DNA of 10,390 nucleotides from positions 5,046 through 15,435 of the forward strand of contig DERU01000265.1 of NCBI GenBank assembly GCA_002361095.1, written 5' to 3'. The translations under genes were made by a program, and so were the position numbers. Origin of the DNA: Lachnospiraceae bacterium UBA3332 (GTDB taxonomy: Bacteria; Bacillota; Clostridia; Lachnospirales; Lachnospiraceae). Positions within the stretch are counted from its first letter, which is position 1. Each line of letters opens with the position of its first letter. Of the stretch, positions 1 through 6,633 are shown piece by piece. The notes under the pieces are model-generated. The model was not told the DNA's origin. It saw only the letters and a program-made list of their open reading frames with translations, and did not search any database.

Positions 1-26
1 AAAAATAAGCCTGATGGCTTATTTTT
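1..26. terminator. Bidirectional intrinsic-terminator-like hairpin
   Basis: A perfect 11-bp inverted repeat (1-11 with 16-26) surrounds a TGAT loop. The stem has an A5 run on its left arm and a T5 run on its right arm, so a transcript from either strand would end the hairpin in a U-run. The base of the stem is AT-only and only the loop-proximal GCC/GGC is GC-rich, so it is a moderate terminator at best. It could end a gene lying left of the window, or stop minus-strand read-through from the polysaccharide operon that has crossed the SGNH gene. The window edge cuts the left flank, so the run of A may be longer. Confidence 0.55.
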
Positions 27-32
27 CACACG

Positions 33-124
33 GCTATTTGCGCCGGAGCGTCGCAAATAGCTTTGATGGCAAATGAGAATTCGCATACGCGAATTCTCAT
101 CGCCCCGTCGCGTAAACGCTCCGG
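33..124. repeat. Nested palindromic element (MITE-like or structured RNA)
   Basis: Three perfect inverted repeats interlock here. The sequence GCTATTTGCG (33-42) pairs with 52-61 as a 10-bp stem. The entire 9-nt loop of that hairpin, CCGGAGCGT (43-51), is the exact reverse complement of 116-124. A further 12-bp palindrome (73-84 with 89-100, loop ATAC) lies between. Read as DNA, 43-124 is an 82-bp unit with 9-bp terminal inverted repeats and an internal palindrome, as in small non-autonomous repeats. Read as RNA, it is a hairpin whose loop makes a pseudoknot ending three bases before the GGGGG at 128-132, the probable ribosome binding site of the next gene. Which reading is right cannot be told from one copy. 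Open-frame TTG/ATG codons at 63 and 66 lie inside the element and are not taken as a start. Confidence 0.6.
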
Positions 125-137
125 AATGGGGGTTAAC

Positions 138-1052
138 ATGAAAAAGTTTCTGCAAAAATCAATTCTCCTTTTCCTGACCGTCCTTCTCCTTTTCGGCACA
201 GGAAACGCATTTTATTACAACCTCTCCAAGGATTCGCCCCTGGTGGCGTTTGAGGTCTACAAAGCGCTGGATATCTCCGCACAGTCCGGCGGCTATACCT
301 CGCTTTTGCTGGGGGACAGCGTGGCCAGACAGCTTTTCCACCCGGACGAGCAGGAGCAGGATCCTTCCCTGTGCTATCTGGCCACCAGTCAGGCCATCCT
401 GCCTGCGGGCAACTATATCCTGCTGAAAAATTTCCTGCAAAACCATCCCAATACCAAAACCGTCTATTATATGGCCCGCCCGGACAATCTGCAGGCCAAT
501 GTCAATTTCCGCTATACGTACAGCTACTTTATCACCCCATTCTACCGGGAAGCTTACCGGGACTGTCTGGACACCCAAACACAGGATGCGGTGGAACATG
601 TATTCGGCCGCCTTTTTTGCGAACAGGACTTTGCCAAATGGATGCTGGGACGCTATCCGAAGCTGTTGGAATGGTACAACCACGGCCTGGAAAAAGCCTG
701 GCCCCTCAAAAGCCGTCTCCCGGACGGCAGCATGCCGGATCTGGCCATCCCCTATATCGTGAAAATGCAGCAATTATGCGCCTCCCAAAACGTCGAATTT
801 GTCCTGCTCGCCTCCCCGCTGCCAAAGGACGCCGACACGGCATCGCTCAAATCCCTGGAGGAAAAACTTCAGGCCGCAGGCATCGGCTTCCTTTTCGACC
901 GTTTCGCATCCAGCCTTCTCTACCTTGACCCGTCACAGTTTATAGACGGCGTCCACCTTACGCAAACCTGGCTAAACGGCAACAAGGAATCGTTTCGGCA
1001 AAACCTCCTTTATCCGCAGCCCACCGTCAGCGTCTCGGCGCTGAAACGGTAG
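138..1052 (+). CDS. Membrane-anchored SGNH-hydrolase-like protein
   Basis: The 304-aa product begins with a basic tip (MKK) and a hydrophobic segment at about residues 8-24, which is an uncleaved anchor or signal peptide, so the rest faces outside. Residues G59-D60-S61-V62 look like the block I nucleophile motif of SGNH/GDSL esterases. D270-G-V-H273 near the C-terminus fits the block V D-x-x-H that supplies the catalytic Asp and His. The layout resembles DltD/AlgJ/AlgX-type extracytoplasmic proteins that move or remove acetyl groups on cell-surface polymers, so a role in polysaccharide acylation is inferred; an MBOAT partner is not visible. The ATG at 138 is chosen because GGGGG lies 5 nt upstream and the anchor follows at once. 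The 25-codon extension to 63 would be encoded by the palindromic repeat. The gene is convergent with the glycosyltransferase gene and overlaps its 3' end by 43 bp. Family assignment is moderately sure, substrate unknown. Confidence 0.75.
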   Translation: MKKFLQKSILLFLTVLLLFGTGNAFYYNLSKDSPLVAFEVYKALDISAQSGGYTSLLLGDSVARQLFHPDEQEQDPSLCYLATSQAILPAGNYILLKNFLQNHPNTKTVYYMARPDNLQANVNFRYTYSYFITPFYREAYRDCLDTQTQDAVEHVFGRLFCEQDFAKWMLGRYPKLLEWYNHGLEKAWPLKSRLPDGSMPDLAIPYIVKMQQLCASQNVEFVLLASPLPKDADTASLKSLEEKLQAAGIGFLFDRFASSLLYLDPSQFIDGVHLTQTWLNGNKESFRQNLLYPQPTVSVSALKR

Positions 1053-3016
1053 AGTTTCTGCCGGGAGCAGGTATCCTCCCACAAAAAACCGATCAGATAT
1101 TCCCCGGCAGGCAGGCTGTCGCGTTCAAACGTCACACAGACTCCCGGCAGCTTGGTGTTGACAATCCCGTTTAAATTTGCATCGATATCCGGCCTGTACT
1201 GGCGCGTACACGGCAGCTGCCACACTTCCATGCGGTCCTGCGGCATGGCGGACTCGCTGGAGCCTTTTCCCAGATAGCCCTTTTCCACCGGCTTCAAAAG
1301 CAGGCGGAACCGGTAACGGCAGTTATCCACCATCAGCGCCCAGGCCCAGCCCTGAATCATCCAATCCCCGCTGCCCGGCTGCCCGGTCTGCCATTTCTGC
1401 ATATCGCCCGCAAACTCGATTCCCATCCGCAGCACTTCATTATGCCACTCGGGACAAAGCCCGTTTTCCAGCTTTTGGGGCTGTACCTTTTCCACACGTC
1501 TTGTAAAATCATACCGGCAGCCCGTGTAATATTCCGCATCCAGCACATCCGAAATCAAATACCGGTGATAATACGGGTCTTTGCCGTAAATGGACGGATG
1601 CAGTTCATAAAGCATATTCAGTTCGTGGTGCAGACGGCGCAGTTTCTCCGTACTGTCGTCGGCCCCCCGGCTCAGCGATTCATGGTGGGTCAGCGTCACA
1701 TCGTTGCGCACCACATTCACATAGCCCAAATCGTGCAAATGATAGCAAAACTCCACATCGTTAAACGCCACGCGCAGTTTTTCGTTAAAGCCCCCGGCTT
1801 CCTCATAAATACTTTTTTTCACCAGCAGGCAGGCTCCCGTCACCCCAAGCACGTCAAAAGCAAGACGGTTTTTCTTGAAATAGTATTCGTTGGCGTCGGA
1901 ACGGAACTGCAGCTTATGCGCCGGTCCCAAATGAATATTGGTAATCCCGGCATGCTGGATGATCTCGGTGCCCGGATAGATCAGTTTGGCTCCTACCGCC
2001 CCCACATGGGGCAGTACCGCCTTTTCCATCATCCGCTCCAGCCAGTCGTCCTGGGTAATTTCAATGTCGTCGTTCAACAAAAGGATATAATCCCCCTGCG
2101 CCAGGGAAACGCCGATGTTGCACATTCTGGAAAAATTGAACTCCATCGGCTCATAATGATACAAAAAGCGATACCGGGACTCCAACATCCGGCGCATCCG
2201 CTCCACCCGTTCCCGGTTTTTGTCACTGCTGCCGTTATCCACCACAATAATCTCAAAATCCCGGTATGTGCTAGACTCCAAAACCGAGTGGATGCAGTTG
2301 GAAAGCACCCTGGGATTATCTTTGCTGGGAATGACCACAGAGACCTTTCCCTTGGGCGCAAGGGGCCAGCCCCGGCGGATATAAGCCGCGCGCTTTAGGT
2401 CGTCAAAACATTTCTCAAACCCCCAGGTTTCTATTTTCCTGCGGTGAAACAGCACACTGTCGATATGGGCGGCACACCCGGTAATTTCCGACGCTTTGAG
2501 CACAAAGTCATAAAGATTCCGCTTAAAATCCCCTTCCCCCAGCCACCCGACACGGCACGCTTCCTCCCTGCGCACCGCAAAAAAGCCGCCGAAATAGAAA
2601 TAGGATACCAGCGTATCCGGCGACCAATCCGGTTTCAGCCAGGGATTGCGGCGGATCCCCCTTTCATCTGCCTCATCCTCATCCGCGTAAAGGATGACCG
2701 TATCCGGATGGCGGGCAAAATAATCGGCCACCAAAGCCAGTTCCCGCATATCCGGCGTACCGTCCTCCGCATGGAACACCAAAATGTCCGCCTTGGTATA
2801 ATGTTCAAAAGAAAAATTCCCGCCGCATTCCCGATAGGAAATCACTTCCATTTTCAGTTCTTTTCCCTTAAGAAAACGCCCCTCCTTCTCCCGTTCTTCC
2901 CGTTCCCGAATCCAGCTGTCATAGGAAATGTCCTGCCGGGCAATCTGCTCTTCGTACCACTTTTTCTGCCTGCCCGCAAGCGCTTTCTGCAGTTTATTTT
3001 TTACCGTTGAAACCAA
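1010..3016 (-). CDS. Large GT2 glycosyltransferase, probable rhamnosyltransferase
   Basis: The 668-aa cytoplasmic protein has several parts. Residues 1-55 are highly charged and probably helical. Residues about 75-215 resemble the second half of a GT2 domain (YADEDEAD at 110-117, then NPWLKPDWSPD at 124-134 and FFAVRR at 145-150) without the usual N-terminal nucleotide-binding half. Residues about 224-450 are a complete GT-A/GT2 domain: VSVVIPSKDN at 225-234, VVDNGSSD at 258-265, the metal-binding-like NDD at 315-317, and HHESLSRG at 444-451, a motif common in rhamnosyltransferase-like members. Residues about 550-665 look like a beta-rich accessory domain starting with IQGWAWA. Beside rmlBAC, transfer from dTDP-rhamnose is the likely reaction, but donor, acceptor and linkage are inferred. 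Translation starts at TTG, supported by GGGAGG 8 nt upstream; the next Met is residue 56. The start overlaps the previous gene by 16 nt, which suggests coupling. It is the last gene of the operon. Confidence 0.85.
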   Translation of the reverse strand: MVSTVKNKLQKALAGRQKKWYEEQIARQDISYDSWIREREEREKEGRFLKGKELKMEVISYRECGGNFSFEHYTKADILVFHAEDGTPDMRELALVADYFARHPDTVILYADEDEADERGIRRNPWLKPDWSPDTLVSYFYFGGFFAVRREEACRVGWLGEGDFKRNLYDFVLKASEITGCAAHIDSVLFHRRKIETWGFEKCFDDLKRAAYIRRGWPLAPKGKVSVVIPSKDNPRVLSNCIHSVLESSTYRDFEIIVVDNGSSDKNRERVERMRRMLESRYRFLYHYEPMEFNFSRMCNIGVSLAQGDYILLLNDDIEITQDDWLERMMEKAVLPHVGAVGAKLIYPGTEIIQHAGITNIHLGPAHKLQFRSDANEYYFKKNRLAFDVLGVTGACLLVKKSIYEEAGGFNEKLRVAFNDVEFCYHLHDLGYVNVVRNDVTLTHHESLSRGADDSTEKLRRLHHELNMLYELHPSIYGKDPYYHRYLISDVLDAEYYTGCRYDFTRRVEKVQPQKLENGLCPEWHNEVLRMGIEFAGDMQKWQTGQPGSGDWMIQGWAWALMVDNCRYRFRLLLKPVEKGYLGKGSSESAMPQDRMEVWQLPCTRQYRPDIDANLNGIVNTKLPGVCVTFERDSLPAGEYLIGFLWEDTCSRQKLYRFSAETLTVGCG

Positions 3017-5154
3017 AAATGTTTCCTCCCTATTTTTTCTTGGATATCCTCCAGCATCCGCTCCGAAAGCAGGGCCACCTGAGCCTCTATGACCAACACG
3101 GAAGGAGCGGCCGTATAATCCGTCCCGCCCTGGGCCGAAAGCATATCCAGGCGCACATTGATGTTCGGATCGTGATGGGCAAACAGCACGGTATGCATGC
3201 CGTCCTTTTCCTCCGTTTTGTGTCCGGCCTTCCGGCCCTCCCCCAATGTCTCCCCGTTTGTAACCAGCGCTTTCGCAAGCTGCTGTCCCGTCAATTCATG
3301 GCCCCCGTAACAGACGCGCAGAATCCGTATCAGACATGGCTCCTCCAGCGGATCCAGCCGGATTCCCTTAACCCCCGGCTTGCATACAATCTCTGCCTGT
3401 ATCCGGTCGCCGTCCAGATGGGTATTTTCCATATAATAAGAATGCTCCTGCGTATACCCTTCCCCGAAATCCTCAAAAATCTGCATACGTCTGCGGGGCA
3501 TTCGGAAAAATTCCTGCACAGGCACCGCCTGATTTCCGATCAGATGACGTACATCCGTTACGGCCAGACGGTACGTCCCGTCCTTCTGCCGCATTACGGA
3601 CCGTTGGAATGCCGTTTCCTTCTCCTGCAGGGCGGCGGCGGTTTCCGCATCCATACCCATATCCGCCATGATTTTTTGCACGATCGGATCGTTTTTACGC
3701 TTTTTATCCTCCTGCGTATAACAGAAAAGCGCCCTGCGGACAAGATCGGCCGGGGACAGACTGTCCGCAGTCCACTCATAATCGATCACGGTCCATTGAT
3801 CCGCCTGTACGCAAATATTGGGGAATGTGAGATCGAAATCCTGTATCCCTTCCTGCGCCTTCCACTCCACCGCTTTTTGGTACCGCCCAAACAACGCCCG
3901 AAACCCGGCCTCGTCCCGTCTTACCAGACATTCGTCCAAAAGCTTTTCCAGCGTATCCGCGCCCTCCAAAAATTCCAATTCCGCATACACCTCCCCCTCC
4001 GGCGTATGTTTTTCCTCCAGCCGGTTGACAGACAGGCCGCTGCCCGCAAAGCGGGCTGCAAAAAGGCGGTAGTTGTCACAAAGCCGGCGGATATGCTCCG
4101 CCGCCGCAGGGTTTGCCGCCATTTTCCTCACATATTTTTGCCCGCCGGCATACTGGCCGATATCCGTACGGATACACAGATGCCTTGCCCTGTCGTTGGA
4201 AAAACGGCTATAAATTGTGGGAAGCGCTTCCCCGGTCACCACCAGATACGAATTGCTAAACAGCGGGAACAAATTTTCCCGGATCAGCATATCAAACACC
4301 TTTTTTTCATCGAACAAAAGCATCCTGTCCCGGTCGAAATTGCGCAGATTATTGGAAAGTTCCCCCACTTGCGGCAAATACCGGTCGGAATACACCATGG
4401 TCATAAATTTATAATCGGGATAGGGGTAATAAAAATGAATCTGCTCTTCCCCACATTCCCGCAGAATTCCTTCCAGTCCTTCCTTTGTAAAGGTGCGCAC
4501 CGCGCCGCCCCCGGGATAATCCTCCAGCCCCGAAAAAAAGGCGCCCAAGTGATCTTCCCTGCAGCCCGCCCAATATTTGAGCCCCATTTTGTTCTCGATG
4601 GCAATCACAATGCGGCCGCCCTGCCGGACATGCCTTTTCACAATTTTATAAAAATCCGAAAAAGGCGTATCGGAACCGATATAGCTTTGCGCGTACTCAA
4701 AAACACCGATCAGAAAAACATAATCGTAATCGGCAGGCAGCGTAGGTTCCATATCCTGAAAATTTCCTACATGAATGGTGATATTGCCGCAGTCTTTATG
4801 GCGGTATGCATTGATCAGGCTCCGTTTCCGGGACAGTTCCACACAGGTTACGCTGCCCGCCCTTCTGGCAAAGCTGCCCGTAACCGCCCCGCAGCCGGCG
4901 CCCACCTCCAGTACCTTACTCTTCTTATCTATGGGCAGCCACTCCACAATATTCTCCCGCAAATCGGAAAGGTGGTAGAGAATTTCCCAGCTGTGCCTTT
5001 TTTGAATCTCCTCCGGATATTGTTCCGGCTCCCTGCTTTGCACAATGGAAAGCAGTTCATCCTCCGATGCGCCGTCACAGTAATAATCTTCTCCCGGATA
5101 GAAGGTATAATCCAATACCACCTCACCGATCTTTTCCGTTCCGCCGTTTTCCAT
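3001..5154 (-). CDS. Methyltransferase-kinase fusion, WbdD-like chain terminator candidate
   Basis: The 717-aa protein has three regions. Residues about 55-235 are a class I SAM methyltransferase, with motif I VLEVGAGCG at 81-89, an acidic CVEL at 104-107 after beta-2, and GGRIVIAIEN at 179-188. Residues about 305-480 fit a kinase/aminoglycoside-phosphotransferase fold: beta-3 Lys344 (VRKMA), helix-C Glu353, a hinge-like LEFLEG at 393-398, catalytic-loop Asp441 and Asn446 (FDLTFPN), and metal-binding Asp458 (VIDYEW). Residues about 560-717 are a beta-rich domain of unknown role. A methyltransferase followed by a kinase is the architecture of WbdD, which methylates and phosphorylates the end of E. 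coli O8/O9a chains and sets their length. The neighbouring Wzt with a C-terminal binding domain fits that role. The function here is inferred. ATG 5154 is preferred (AAAGGGA 10 nt upstream, family-like N-terminus). A GTG at 5223, only 12 nt after wzt with its own AGGGA, would add 23 basic residues and cannot be excluded. Confidence 0.75.
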   Translation of the reverse strand: MENGGTEKIGEVVLDYTFYPGEDYYCDGASEDELLSIVQSREPEQYPEEIQKRHSWEILYHLSDLRENIVEWLPIDKKSKVLEVGAGCGAVTGSFARRAGSVTCVELSRKRSLINAYRHKDCGNITIHVGNFQDMEPTLPADYDYVFLIGVFEYAQSYIGSDTPFSDFYKIVKRHVRQGGRIVIAIENKMGLKYWAGCREDHLGAFFSGLEDYPGGGAVRTFTKEGLEGILRECGEEQIHFYYPYPDYKFMTMVYSDRYLPQVGELSNNLRNFDRDRMLLFDEKKVFDMLIRENLFPLFSNSYLVVTGEALPTIYSRFSNDRARHLCIRTDIGQYAGGQKYVRKMAANPAAAEHIRRLCDNYRLFAARFAGSGLSVNRLEEKHTPEGEVYAELEFLEGADTLEKLLDECLVRRDEAGFRALFGRYQKAVEWKAQEGIQDFDLTFPNICVQADQWTVIDYEWTADSLSPADLVRRALFCYTQEDKKRKNDPIVQKIMADMGMDAETAAALQEKETAFQRSVMRQKDGTYRLAVTDVRHLIGNQAVPVQEFFRMPRRRMQIFEDFGEGYTQEHSYYMENTHLDGDRIQAEIVCKPGVKGIRLDPLEEPCLIRILRVCYGGHELTGQQLAKALVTNGETLGEGRKAGHKTEEKDGMHTVLFAHHDPNINVRLDMLSAQGGTDYTAAPSVLVIEAQVALLSERMLEDIQEKIGRKHFWFQR
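3025..3030 (-). promoter_or_regulatory. Ribosome binding site fixing a TTG start
   Basis: GGGAGG on the minus strand is a near-perfect Shine-Dalgarno site lying 8 nt before the TTG at 3016-3014. No ATG or GTG occurs in frame near it, so it decides the start of the glycosyltransferase gene. The site lies inside the last codons of the methyltransferase-kinase gene, which stops at 3001-3003. Confidence 0.8.
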
Positions 5155-5235
5155 AAACGCAATTTCCCTTTCCTGTACACGGTTTGGGCCTGTGCGAACC
5201 GTTCCTTTCCTGTTACAATACACGCCCCGCCGTCC

Positions 5236-6528
5236 CTACACGTTCTTGACTTCAACCTCGGATTCCATGTCAAAATATCCCACCGTATCCTTATCGGACA
5301 CCACCGTAATATGCAGGACGTCATAGAGCCTGTGATATACCACAAACTTGTCCTTCTCATACCCTGTCACCCCCAGGGAAATCAGATAATCTCCTCCCTG
5401 CAGGCGCATTTTCTGTGTGAAGGTGATTTCCTTTTCTTCCCCTGCGGCTGCGCCGTCCAAAAAGGCCTTTTCAAACATGGTATTGGTGCCCGTAATTTCC
5501 ACGCCTTTGCTGTTTTTGATGGAAAGGGCAAAAATCGGCGCTTCCAAATCACGGTGGATTTTCACCCGCATCCGCATGGTGAAACGGTTTCCTTTCAAAA
5601 CCGCCGTGGTCTGCAGGCCGTTCTCATCGGTCAGGCAATAGTCCACAATCTCCGCTTCTTTGGAACCGTATTCCAACATCTCCGGATTCTGTCCCGCCTG
5701 CTGTCTTTTCCGTTTTTCCAGGGCTGCCCGCACATCCTCGTCCGCCGTCAGATCCGGCACATCCTCCCCGGCTTTCGGCATCTCATATTGTCCCACCAGC
5801 ACCTGTTTATAAGCGTCGATCATTTCTTTTGGACTGCCCTCCCCGATCTTGACGCCTTTATTCAAAAGCACTGCCCTGTCGCAGTATTTGCTGATCGCGC
5901 TTAAATCATGACTGACAAACAGGATCGTTTTTCCTTTTTTCTTAAACTCCTCAAACTTCCGGTAGCACTTTGCCTGAAAAAACACATCCCCCACCGACAA
6001 AGCCTCGTCCACTATGAGGATCTCCGGATCGATATTGATCGCAACCGCAAAAGCCAGCCGGACAAACATCCCGCTGGAATAGGTTTTCACCGGCTGGTAT
6101 ACATAATCCCCGATATCCGCAAAATCCAGAATGTCCTGCAGCTTTTCGTCGATCTCTTTTTCCGAAAAACCGATCATGGTTCCGTTCAGATAGACATTCT
6201 CGATCCCGTTATATTCCATGTTGAAGCCTGCGCCCAATTCCAGCAGGGCGCTGATGCGCCCGTTGACCTGTACGGTACCGGAAGTTTCATGCAGCACGCC
6301 CGTGATGATTTTTAAAATCGTGGATTTTCCCGAACCGTTGGTTCCGATAATCCCCACGCACTCCCCCCTGCGGATATCCAAGTCCACATCCCGCAGCGCA
6401 TAATGCTGCATGGAACGCGGTTTTTTGGTCAGCCCCAAAGACTCCAGCAGTCTGTCGCGGTTGCGGTTATAAAGCTTATAGACTTTGCTCAGCCCTTCCA
6501 CATGGATTACAAGTTCTCTCTCTTCCAT
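5236..6528 (-). CDS. wzt: Polysaccharide ABC exporter ATPase with C-terminal binding domain (Wzt type)
   Basis: The 430-aa protein is the nucleotide-binding subunit of an ABC-2 polysaccharide exporter. Residues 1-245 form the ATPase: Walker A GTNGSGKST at 62-70, signature YSSGM at 150-154, Walker B ILIVDEA at 170-176 and the switch His207 (SHD). The Y-S-S-G-M signature and the ELGAGF stretch at 97-102 are typical of the O-antigen/teichoic-acid exporter branch. After a charged linker (about 250-285), residues about 287-420 form a beta-rich domain corresponding to the Wzt C-terminal domain, which in E. coli O8/O9a binds the modified non-reducing end of the glycan. Simple teichoic-acid or KpsT-type ATPases lack this domain, so the substrate is probably recognised by its terminus. 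The ATG at 6528 has AGGA 8 nt upstream. The gene sits 105 bp after the permease gene and 81 bp before the methyltransferase-kinase gene, a natural supplier of such a terminus. Confidence 0.92.
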   Translation of the reverse strand: MEERELVIHVEGLSKVYKLYNRNRDRLLESLGLTKKPRSMQHYALRDVDLDIRRGECVGIIGTNGSGKSTILKIITGVLHETSGTVQVNGRISALLELGAGFNMEYNGIENVYLNGTMIGFSEKEIDEKLQDILDFADIGDYVYQPVKTYSSGMFVRLAFAVAINIDPEILIVDEALSVGDVFFQAKCYRKFEEFKKKGKTILFVSHDLSAISKYCDRAVLLNKGVKIGEGSPKEMIDAYKQVLVGQYEMPKAGEDVPDLTADEDVRAALEKRKRQQAGQNPEMLEYGSKEAEIVDYCLTDENGLQTTAVLKGNRFTMRMRVKIHRDLEAPIFALSIKNSKGVEITGTNTMFEKAFLDGAAAGEEKEITFTQKMRLQGGDYLISLGVTGYEKDKFVVYHRLYDVLHITVVSDKDTVGYFDMESEVEVKNV

Positions 6529-6557
6529 ACGCCGTTTCCTTTATGTTACCATGCACG

Positions 6558-6621
6558 GCAAAAACCCGTTCATCGTAACGATCCGGGGCGGTTTTTGCGT
6601 TTTGCTATGCAAAAGCCGCCC
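6558..6621 (-). promoter_or_regulatory. Mutually exclusive hairpins in the wzm-wzt spacer
   Basis: This 105-bp spacer is the longest gap in the operon and holds two overlapping inverted repeats. GCAAAAACC (6558-6566) is a perfect 9-bp repeat with 6590-6598. The arm 6586-6598 can instead pair with 6609-6621, with six G-C-rich pairs, one C-A mismatch in the minus-strand RNA and six further pairs. Because 6590-6598 is shared, only one hairpin can form at a time, as in attenuators. Neither is followed by a clear U-run on the minus strand, so a plain terminator is unlikely. RNA processing or tuning of ATPase relative to permease synthesis is possible. The structures are seen in the sequence; function is inferred. 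Confidence 0.4.
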
Positions 6622-6633
6622 AAACCCCTTTTC

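Noticed and set aside
63..137. N-terminal 25-residue extension of the SGNH protein from TTG/ATG at 63-66
   Set aside because: It is encoded by the palindromic element, lacks a ribosome binding site and would bury the signal anchor; ATG 138 is better.
1..137. CRISPR array
   Set aside because: The repeats are inverted rather than direct and regularly spaced, each pair occurs once, and no cas gene is present.
1027..1044. Short inverted repeat in the convergent overlap as a terminator
   Set aside because: Only 6 bp of stem and no T-run on either side, and it lies within coding sequence of both genes.
1442..2398. 318-codon open frame on the + strand
   Set aside because: It is antisense to the GT2 catalytic domain and shows no protein-like features.
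3007..5904. 965-codon open frame on the + strand
   Set aside because: It lies opposite the methyltransferase-kinase and wzt genes, has a composition rich in His, Pro and Arg, and shows no domain. It is an antisense shadow of a biased codon pattern.
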